Below are positions 55,746 to 64,000 of a DNA stretch of 64,000 nucleotides, in pieces (the stretch's first letter is position 1; each line of letters starts with the position of its first letter). The DNA is from Orientallactaga sibirica (taxonomy: Eukaryota > Chordata > Mammalia > Rodentia > Dipodidae). A program made the position numbers and the translations under genes. The DNA is taken from contig JAEOAD010000004.1 in assembly GCA_036365145.1 (NCBI GenBank), positions 48,514,001 through 48,578,000 on the forward strand. The letters run 5' to 3'. The notes beneath the pieces are model-generated. The model was not told the DNA's origin, did not search any database, and saw only the letters and a program-made list of their open reading frames with translations.

Positions 55746-57239
55746 TGGCTAATACTTATGTTGTGTAATACTGTTGCCATTTACAACCACTTTCTTTAGC
55801 CTCGTTCACTATTAAAATATGTACGCAGCATATTGACTGTCATCCAGAACCCTGTATAACTTTATTGGCTTGGCATTTCATTTAAGATATTTATGATTTT
55901 GTAATTCAAAAGAGCAGTCAACTTCATTTCATTTGTGCCTCCTTTTCTACAAGTCATTAAAAAATCTACTCTTTCTATATTTTCAAGCTCAAACTTGCAT
56001 GCACATAGAAACCTGTGAATTAAAATCTGATTTTAAGGGTACAAAGTTAAGGCCAGGAAACTGATATCTACTTGAACAGTGTCAATTTATTCCTCTATAA
56101 TATGAGAGGGTCAGACTGGAAATGTCAGTGTAAGGAAACTATCCAGGATCTACCACTGGTGTTTGTCTTCAGATAAGCATATATAAATACTATCAGTAAA
56201 TGCAACTTATATCATAAGGTAAACATCAAGGAAAGAAAAGAGTGGGGTTTTCTTTGTTTGTTTTTTGTTTTTTGTTTTTTGCATTGAGGCACTATTGTCC
56301 TGTGGTGGATTTGAAATTATTTATGTGGAAGATTGCACAGACCTTTTTCTTACAGAATCCGAGGTGGTAAGAGAAAGCCACCTGTTTGGTCAGCTGACAA
56401 TGGGTATTTTTATGCACCTTTGTGGAGGAGAGCACATTTAGCCAGTTTGCCTGCTGAATCATAGAACGTAGGCTGAGGTTTAACAAGCTGGGTGGTGAGG
56501 ATGGTGAGGAAACTGACGGAGGAGCCATGGATTCCAGTCATAATCCTGTGTTTGCTATGATGCAGGTCTTGAAGAAAATGAACTTGACCCCTATTTTATA
56601 TGTGAGCATCGCAGAGACATTGGATCATTTTAATTCAGTCCCAAGAGTGAATGAGTGCAAGGCATTGTGTTAGACATCATGGACCAGTCAAGAAGTGAAA
56701 TGAAATAAATATACAAATAACCACATTCCAGATAATATGAGATTAACAATCATCCCAGTGCCTCTACTGCTCAGGAGAAATGAAATGCCAGGTGGCTGAA
56801 CAGTAAAAATGCTTCAGCATAGCCCTTGAGGGACTTTCACTTTAACTATGGCAGTTTCTTAATTCTAATTCAGATAGAGAAGTTAGGTAAGTTTACTCAT
56901 GACTAAAGCAGACACCAATGTCATCTATAATGCTTATGGTGTGTATGGTGAGTTGGTAAAGAAAGGGTACTTAAATGGGTTAAATAAAACCTTCTATGTG
57001 CAAGTTACACAGGCTACGAACAACCTCAGAAGGTAAAGATTCCATTATCACCATAACCAGACAAGTATGTCTCAGCTTTGCCAGATGAAATCAGACTTTA
57101 TTCAGGTGAAGCTGACTTCAAAGCTCAGTCCAGACCCACATCTCTACAAGTACGTTTCCATTATCTGCAAAACTCTATTACTAGAGACAAAAAAAAAAAA
57201 AAAAAAAAAACCTGGAAAATGAATTATAAAACTTCAAAC
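55746..57239. other. No recognised feature
   Basis: AT-rich unique-looking DNA with a (TTTTG)n-like run at 56253-56281 and a long A run near 57189-57210. Confidence 0.4.
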
Positions 57240-57528
57240 ATTAGGCGGGGACTCAGTGGTTAAGAGCCACTGCTGCTTAAGCATGAGGGCCTCTCAGTCC
57301 AGAGACCACCACGTTCAACTCCCCAGTGGCTACATAAAAGCTAGGTGTGGTCACGCACTTCTGTAACCCCAGTTAGAGGGGAGGAAAAATCATTGCTGGG
57401 GCTCCCCAACTGACCATAGCTCCAGGTTGAGGGACAGATACCATGTCCAGGAAATAATTGGATGAACAATAAGAGAAAGACATATGATGTTCTTCTCTGG
57501 CTTTCATACCTACATGCATGGGGCATGC

Positions 57529-57571
<43 letters not shown>

Positions 57572-57622
57572 CATGCATACACCGCACATCACACACACAT
57601 GCTCATATGCGCAAAAAATTGC
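57240..57622 (+). mobile_element. B4-type dimeric SINE
   Basis: tRNA-like head (GACTCAGTGGTTAAGAGCCACTGCTGC, GTTCAACTCCCCAG), B1-like piece (AGCTAGGTGTGGTCACGCACTTCTGTAACCCCAG) and a (CA)n tail at 57534-57570. Confidence 0.7.
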
Positions 57623-57676
57623 AAACATCCCAGGCCAAACCATATATTTAAAGCATTATTAAATATAAACTCATGG

Positions 57677-57866
57677 AATTGGGGAGATTACTTAGCACTT
57701 AAAGGAACTTCCTTGCAAAGTGTGCCAGTCTGGGTTCAATTTCCGAACCACTAATGTAAGGCTGGACAGAAATTTGTTTGCTGTAGCAAAAGACCCTGTA
57801 GGCACATGCACACATGCTCATGGAAGCAAATAAATAAAATTAAAAATACATTTTAAGAAATAAATA
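57677..57866 (+). mobile_element. DIP SINE, diverged
   Basis: TTGGGGAGATTACTTAGCAC head, GGGTTCAATTTCCGAACC, AATTTGTTTGCTGTAGC body, tail AAATAAATAAAATTAAAAATAC. Another DIP follows after 5 bp. Confidence 0.8.
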
Positions 57867-57870
57867 AATA

Positions 57871-58080
57871 GGGCTGGGAGGCGGCTTAATGGTAAAGGCA
57901 CTTGGCTGAGAAGCCTAAGCACCCAAGTTCAATTCCCCAGTACCTACATAATCCATATGCACAAGGTGGCACATGCATCTGAAGTTTGTTTGCAGTGGCT
58001 AGAGGCCCTGGCTGCCTATTTTTTCTGTCTCTCTTTCTCTCTCTTTCATTCTCTCTCAAATAAATAAATATTTTAAAAAG
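57871..58080 (+). mobile_element. DIP SINE, next to the previous copy
   Basis: GGGCTGGGAGGCGGCTTAATGG head, GTTCAATTCCCCAGTACC, GTTTGCAGTGGCTAGAGGCCCTGG, CT run, AAATAAATAAATATT tail. Inserted in the A-rich tail of the first. Confidence 0.93.
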
Positions 58081-58639
58081 AAAGGAAGAAATATATACCA
58101 TGTTAAACTAATATATAAGAAAACTGGAAGTATGTTTTTGAAAATAATAAAGGTTTAGATGGGGGCCAGAGAAAGTTATATAGAGATCCTAAATCCCTTC
58201 TGCAAGTGAGGCTCTTGACAGCAAGAAGGTTCTGGATAAAAGGAGGGGTCAAAATACAGTGCCCCATCTCTATGTCAAATGTACAAGTTTCCTTCTTTTG
58301 CTTTCCATGAAAATCAACATTCATCTCAGGGGCACAAGTACAGTTATTGCTCTTTGGAAAGTACCATGTTCAAACCCCCTACTCTGTTTCCTCCTGCCAT
58401 TCCGAAAGCAGTCATTGTCAAAGCCACCCTGCACTCTGAAGCCCTTGGCTCATGCTGTTTCTTTCCTGGAGACGACCATTCTTCTGTAGGCATCACAGCA
58501 CCACACTTTCTCCAGGCCACTACCAAACTATGGAGCTCATTCTGATTTGCCAAACTGGATTTGCGCTATCCACCCACGGAAGGGCTCCTCTTCGCATGTA
58601 CATTCATTCTCCTTTGCACCCATGGATCATTGTTCTCTT
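58081..58639. other. No recognised feature
   Basis: Several overlapping frames on both strands (58103-58553) show no recognised domain or splice support. Confidence 0.35.
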
Positions 58640-58745
58640 GTCATATGCCTGCCACCAATGCCTTACCCTCCTTGAAGGCAAAGAGCTTGTCTGTGTATCA
58701 ACAGCCCATACCCTCTTGTAATCAGAAACCAATAAATACTTGTGA
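58640..58745 (+). mobile_element. MIR3/L2-type 3' remnant
   Basis: CTCCTTGAAGGCAAAGAGCTTGTCTGTG followed by CCAATAAATACTTGTGAAATT matches the L2/MIR3 3' end pattern. Confidence 0.6.
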
Positions 58746-59448
58746 AATTTAATTAAATTCACCCAAGACTGTCAGTCAGGTTCCACATGTGAAGCTTGAG
58801 ATAATGATGCTAAATAGATGAGTGGTCTGTAGTCCACAGGGGGGTTCATATGGATCTCAAATGATGAAATCTAAGACCCCAAACATGTGTGTGTATGTGT
58901 GTATGTTCTCAAATGACACACATCTCAAATGAATGTTAACAAATTCTCGTTTCAGAAATTATCTCTTAAGAGCAATATTTTTTAATTGAAAAGGATTTTT
59001 TTTGTTGTTGTTGCTGAAGAGAGGTCATAGTTACTGACTTAGGTTCATTCAGAAATATTTCAGGACAAGATAATAAACCCCAGCAGCTCACAGTTGGATT
59101 TACTCTAACAATAATCATTTTAAAATAGACTGATACTTTATTTGTTAAGTTTGTCACTATCTACATTCTCATTTTTGGCAAGAGTGAAAACTCAATGGGA
59201 AAAATATAGAAAGGTTAGGAATTTAATGCCCTTCATAAAGAAAGTACTCATGGAAAGCATCACTAGGGTAGCCACCACTGAACCACATCTGTAACTATGA
59301 TTTCCATGGCTTTGGTAGCGATGGGAAGGAAAAAAAGTACTTGTAAGGATAGGGGACACACACACGCATGAATGCATGCACACATGCACATGCACGAAGC
59401 ACAATTAATACTTGTATTTCTATTCTGCTGAAGCAGTAGCCTGGCTCC
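58746..59448. other. No recognised feature
   Basis: Unique-looking intronic DNA with small TG and CA-rich patches at 58884-58903 and 59355-59395. Confidence 0.4.
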
Positions 59449-59464
59449 TGTTTTCCCATTTTTT

Positions 59465-60249
59465 TAACTTTTAATTTTTTTTATTGACAACTTCTATACT
59501 TACATACAAAAAAAGTATGATATTTCCCTCCCCTCCCCCATTCCCCTTTAGAACTCCAATCTCCATTGTATCCCCTCCCTCTCTCCATTAGTCTCTCTTT
59601 TAATTTGATGTCATGATCTTTTTCTTCCATTATGAGGGTCTTGCGAAGGTATTGCTAGGCACTGCAAGGTCATGGATATGGAGGCCAATTTCTGTCTGGA
59701 CAGTTGCATTGTAAGAAATCATACCCTTCCTTTGGCTCTTCCATTTTGGCTCTTCCATTCCCTATCCTCGGAGGGCTGACCCTCTTGCCAAAAATGGGTG
59801 CAACAGATGATAAGACCATATTCTGCATCTTGAGAGGCAAGGTAACTGGTGCTGAGCAGAAAACCTTCTCCTCCATAATTGGACTGAAAAAAAAGCTGCA
59901 GTGCAGGCCCTCTATGGGGAGGGAAGTCATCACAGTGAAAACAGTGGACACTGAAAAACTTAAGCCATACAAAGTCTGAATGGCAGTGGCATGTCTGCTC
60001 TTGGGGTAACCAACTGCTCCATTGGACTGAGCCTTACGGGAGGGATATAAAGCCTGTACTTGTCTGGTTAAATGTCTGGTTAAATATTATTATCTCACCA
60101 AGCTACCCTGAAAGCACTACACTTAATGTTCATATTCACATATTAATGCTACTCTCACTTCTGGTTAGAGAAGCTTCTCTTTTCAGATGGTGGTGACCAC
60201 TGGGATGACTCAAAAGACAACATAGTGCTGAGAAGAAGGGATGGAGGAG
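59465..60249 (-). mobile_element. Twin-primed L1 (5' part inverted)
   Basis: 59465-59740 is the L1 3' end in minus orientation (TTTTTATTGACAACTTC tail). 59759-60249 is upstream 3' UTR in plus orientation (AGTGGCATGTCTGCTCTTGG, TTAGAGAAGCTTCTCTTTTCAG). The target duplication TGTTTTCCCATTTTTT at 59449-59464 and 60250-60265 encloses both, so it is one insertion. TTTGGCTCTTCCAT is doubled at the junction (59731-59758). Confidence 0.93.
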
Positions 60250-60265
60250 TGTTTTCCCATTTTTT

Positions 60266-62038
60266 ACCAAGTGAACTGAATCAATTTGTTTACTTTCTCA
60301 CAGCTTCATTTTCCCTAAATGTTAAAAAGAAAAGAGAAAGTAAAGGAAGAAAAGATGGTATAGAAGAGGAAACCTCTCTAATTCCCTGTTCTGTACTTCC
60401 AAGGTACTGTGAGATGGAATTTAAAAATGCTCACAAAAGGGCCTTGGAAATTACTAGGCTTTACAAATGTCAAGTGCTGTTATGACAACCTGCCCACTTG
60501 TTCTCTGTGGCTCTTTAGGCATGTAGCTCTCTTGCTAGAGAGGCAGAAAAGGGTCTCAAGAGAAATGTATTATTGTGTCCAGGTTTCAGTAAGATTCTTC
60601 TCCTACATACTCCTCCTCTTCCATTGCAAAGTCAACAGTATTTATCTCTGTAGTGGTTGTGAAATTAAGAACTTTTTTTTTTACTAGTGTCTAGCTTTAT
60701 TTCCTATGACATAACATTCTTAGAATGCCACATATTGTTTCTAAAAGGTCTAGATGAGCCAGGTGGTCATCATTGGTCTTTTAAAATTCCCGACTCTTTC
60801 AGTCAACTATTTGTTTTTTGCCACTTATAATTACTTTTTAATCTTTAAAAAGAGGTATATGAATGATAAGAAAATTAATAATTTTGATAATAGATATGGG
60901 GGTTGTTAATATAGATTTAATATCATTTCATGTCCAAACCTTTGGGCTAATTACTAAGTCATATATACTGAGGAATTATTTTTCCTTTTCCAAAAGGAGT
61001 ATGTTTTCATTTGTTCCAGTCTTTGCACAGTCTCTTATTTACAAAATGCTCTCTCAGGCACTTTGTTTGAAAAAAGTATTCCTTTAATGAAACCCCACAC
61101 TTCCTATTCAGCCATGGCTAGTTTGGGATGCTTAAGAAGGTCAGCTGATAGAGCTGGCTATTTTAAGAAAGGAAACACACTTAACAACAAACTTTGTTGC
61201 TGCCTCTAGGGTCATGAATACATAATTGTGCATACTAGATGTGATTGTAAAGAGTCTTTCCAAGTCCCTCTTAGAAGCAGTATGCGAATGAATTATAGTT
61301 TGGAGATCTCTAATACAGACCTGTAGGAAGACTGAAAAAAAAAAAAGAAGATAGCATCAAAGACAGACAAAGGTGTGCTAGAGCCCAGCATAAAAATTGG
61401 AAGGTACACGCTGACATGTCCCTGGACACAAGGGCAACAAGTAAAAACTTTAGCATGCTCAGGTAATTTACTGGTTTTAAAGCACCAATAGACAAGTAGT
61501 GTTTTTCAAGGGTACGGTCATTTCGTCTCACTTATGATTCCATCTTTTGGCTTAAAAGATATCATATGACACATAGAAACACTCATTAAATCTACCTGAA
61601 AGCCTTTAAATAACACAGCTGAGGGAATCTCCCTTCTGAATTCTGAGGTTCAAATGATTTAGAAAAACATTATCATGGCTTTGAACACCCTCACAGCAGC
61701 CCAAGGTGGTACATGTGCCATTATCAAGGGTCAGTGTTGTATATATTCCTGATAACTCAGCTAATGGCTCATCTGCTTTACAACACCTAGAGGAACAGAT
61801 TTTCAGACCATGTCAGACACTACTGTGCCATTCAGTGCACAGTTCTGGAAACTGATCTCAGGCTTTTCATGGTAGAAAAAGATTACACTTATTATAATCT
61901 TCACAGTTATTCTGTTGCTATTTGGACCTAACATATTCAATTGTTGTTTTAACTTTATCACTATTCATTTACAGGCAACCTGAGACCCTCCTGGGAGGGA
62001 GTTCCCCTTTCCTAGAATTTAAATCTGAGCCTGATATT
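60266..62038. other. No recognised feature
   Basis: Unique-looking AT-rich DNA; small open frames without support. Confidence 0.4.
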
Positions 62039-62485
62039 GTAGTTGGTTAAGTTCAGCCCCCAAACTTGGTTTCATGGCTGGCCTCTTCTTAAGCCAGCCC
62101 CTAGCCCAGACCAATCAGCCCTCACTCTGGCTCATCTAAGGTGGAAGATAAGGCCCACCACAAAAAGGTTATAAGAGGACACTTACCTGGTGGGCAGGCT
62201 TTGTTGTTGTTGTTGGCTGTTCATCTCTCCTGAGCTTCCAGTCCTGGTAAGCCTCCCCCCTACTTCCCCATGGACTTTCTATCCCTTCCTGCCTTCCACA
62301 TGACAGGAATGCTCTGCACTTTCTTCTCTTTCCTCTCTACATCCCTTTCAATGACTTAGGCCCATGCTCACTTCCCACATAGGTTCTTGGGCTACAGAGT
62401 TGTATACATTTTCCTTTCCTCAGTTCACAGATCCTCCCTCTCCCTCATATATTCCTGAATAAAATGTAATGATAATAAAAATTAT
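62039..62485 (+). mobile_element. ERV-type LTR
   Basis: CCAAT at 62111-62115, TTATAAGAGG (TATA-like) at 62169-62178 and AATAAA at 62458-62463 lie in the order and spacing of a retroviral LTR promoter and poly(A) signal, in a C/T-rich R-U5-like region (CTGAGCTTCCAGTCCTGGTAAG). Start TG and end are approximate; a B1 inserted at the right edge. No retroviral genes are seen nearby. Confidence 0.65.
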
Positions 62486-62491
62486 AGAAAT

Positions 62492-62645
62492 AGCCAGGTG
62501 TGGTGACACATGCCTTTAATCCCAGCCCTCGGGAAGCAGAGGTAGGAGGATTGCCATGAGTTTGAGGCCACCCTGAGATTACATAGTGAATTCCAGGTCA
62601 GCCTGAGCTAGAGTGAGACCCTGCCTCAAAAATAAAAAAGAAAGG
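62492..62645 (+). mobile_element. B1 SINE
   Basis: GCCAGGTGTGGTGACACATGCC through GTGAGACCCTGCCTCAAAAATAAAAAAG. ATAGAAATA flanks on both sides are the target duplication. Confidence 0.95.
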
Positions 62646-62655
62646 AATAGAAATA

Positions 62656-62900
62656 GTTTCAAACATGGATACCAAACGACCAAGCATGTTAAAGGTCATG
62701 CAACTTAGATGGAGGTGAAGTCTGGCACTTTGTCCCAGATGACTTTGAAGCAGCTCCAGTGATGTCAAAGAAAGAATGCAAATGCAGGCTTTGAAGAAAT
62801 TCATGACAGTGCATAGGAAATCAATTCTAAATAAACACAGCATTAGTTTATGTTATTAATATTGATTTGATGTCATTTCATGTCCAAAGTCGATATGCAA
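62656..62900. other. No recognised feature
   Basis: Short unique-looking segment. Confidence 0.3.
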
Positions 62901-62904
62901 GGAC

Positions 62905-63290
62905 AGGGGATGTAGGTCATTGGTAGAGTGTTTGCCCAACATGCATGAAGCCCTGGATTTGATTCCCAACACTGTACAGAACAGCTATATGACATAAACT
63001 AAACAGTAGCTTGGAGGCAGACACAGAGACTGAGGAGCTCAAGGTCATCATACTGGACTCCATAGTAACTGTTTTTTGGTCTTTATTTATTTATGTGTTG
63101 ATTTTGAGGGAGGGTATGGCTCTAGGCCAGGCTAACATAGAATTCAGTATCTAGTCTCAGGCTGGCTTCAAACTCACATCAGTCCTCCTACCTCTACCCC
63201 CAGAGTCCTAGAATTAAAGGTGTGCGCCACTGCACTCGGCTCCATAGCAAGTTTGAGGCCAGTTTGGGTTACATGAAATCCAGATTCCAA
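62905..63290 (+). mobile_element. ID-B1 dimeric SINE (B4-type) split by a B1
   Basis: ID head at 62905-62978 (GGGGATGTAGGTCATTGGTAGAGTG, GGATTTGATTCCCAACAC), B1-like part at 63008-63068 (GGAGGCAGACACAGAGACTGAGG) and its continuation after the insert at 63240-63290 (AAGTTTGAGGCCAGTTTGGGTTACATG). Confidence 0.75.
63074..63238 (-). mobile_element. B1 SINE inserted in the dimeric SINE
   Basis: TTTATTTATTTATG tail, TTGAGGGAGGGTATGGCTCTAGGCC through GAATTAAAGGTGTGCGCCACTGC. Host sequence CTCCATAGTAA / CTCCATAGCAA is duplicated on both sides. Confidence 0.92.
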
Positions 63291-64000
63291 AGAAAGAAAA
63301 AGTTGGTATATTCAATATAATCTCAGAAAGAGAGAAAACAGGGGATGGGCTTTATATTGGAAGGCATCCTACCTTCATCTGCCTATGATATCTGGCAATT
63401 GAAAAAGTGGAAACTTAGCTAGCAGTACACTGGTCAAACCCGTCAGAGCACTGACTTCAATGCTCTGCTACTACAGTTCCAGAAGAAGGAAGGACACAGG
63501 GTGGAGACTGCATTTTAAAGAGACCATAAAGATTATTTAGCACTTTTATTATGCAAAAAGCACTCTTACTGTCAGGCTTTCTAATTAGGTCACACAGATA
63601 CATAGTTGTGCTAACTAGAGAGTCTGTGGACTGAAATTCAAATTTTGTGTTCCCACAGAGGGATGGGGTCCTGAAACATTATTTCAGTGCATGCAGAAAA
63701 GAAATGATGCCACTGGAATGAATGAGGAGTCTCTTGTAAGCTCCTGTTTTCCCTCTGATACAGTGCTGCCAGGCCATCCATCCACACTTTCCCGGAGAGA
63801 GTCCAAGAAGTCAGGTTAAAGACATCAGGACAAACTTCCCCATCTCACCTAGTTTCTACCATTTGAAGTGCCGTTCCACACACGCCTGTGATTGCCAGTG
63901 ACCTAATGTGCAATGAGAGCTTAAGCCAAAGCCCATTGAATGTCTTCCCTTTGTGGCTCATATCAACAAATTGTGAATTTTGGCAGATAGATCTCTTATT
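63291..64000. other. No recognised feature
   Basis: Unique-looking intronic DNA. 63575-63655 (AGGTCACACAGATACATAG) may be a weak MIR core. Confidence 0.35.

Larger units (their letters stand above)
31939..64000 (-). other. CERS6: Upstream CERS6 intron (part; runs off the window)
   Basis: This is inferred from the exon at 31857-31914. For a minus-strand gene this side is 5' of the exon. I searched by eye for the codons that precede MWRF in CERS6 (the homeobox-like region ending RRNQEKPSTLTRFCES) and found none, so the intron is at least 32 kb here. It holds the repeats listed separately. Confidence 0.8.

Noticed and set aside
1..64000. CRISPR array, operon, phage or plasmid features
   Set aside because: Spliced exon, SINEs, L1 and LTR elements show nuclear mammalian DNA; no regularly spaced direct repeats with unique spacers exist.

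Overview
This is 64 kb of mammalian (rodent) nuclear DNA lying inside introns. There is no bacterial-style gene packing, no long open reading frame, and the sequence is AT-rich and dense in retrotransposons. The commonest repeats are about 27 copies of a tRNA-headed, B2-superfamily SINE that starts GGGCTGGAGAGATGGCTTAG and ends in pyrimidine runs plus A-rich tails. About 16 copies of a B1 SINE carry the variant GAGACTACATAGTGAATTCCAGGTCAGCCTG. I recognise this pair as the DIP and B1 elements of Dipodoidea, so a jerboa-type rodent is the best guess. The species cannot be fixed from sequence alone.

The only protein-coding sequence I can support is one 58-bp exon on the minus strand (31857-31914). 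It has a textbook acceptor, a possible branch point and a donor. It encodes 19 residues that match the start of the TLC domain of ceramide synthase 6 (CERS6). The window would then be parts of two large CERS6 introns: positions above 31914 are the upstream intron and positions below 31857 the downstream intron. No neighbouring exon was found on scanning by eye.

Layout. 0-31.8 kb (downstream intron): scattered DIP, B1, B4-type and ID SINEs, an MLT1 LTR next to a hAT-Charlie element (16.9-17.7 kb), MIR/L2 remnants, and two pairs of DIPs stacked head-to-tail in one target site (14.6-15.2 and 26.95-27.44 kb). 29.5-33.9 kb: a repeat-poor zone around the exon. 34-64 kb (upstream intron): L1 3' ends, a MaLR-type solo LTR with target duplication (39.4-39.8 kb), an internally deleted L1 resembling a half-L1 (48.6-50.9 kb), an ancient L1M tail (50.9-52.1 kb), a twin-primed L1 with inverted 5' part (59.45-60.27 kb) and an ERV-type LTR with CCAAT, TATA-like and AATAAA signals (62.0-62.5 kb).

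I found no CRISPR array, operon, functional tRNA/rRNA gene or new gene system. The points of interest are the cryptic exon and the insertion histories readable from target-site duplications. Repeat family names are by recognition from memory, not by a library search, and ends are approximate unless a target duplication fixes them.
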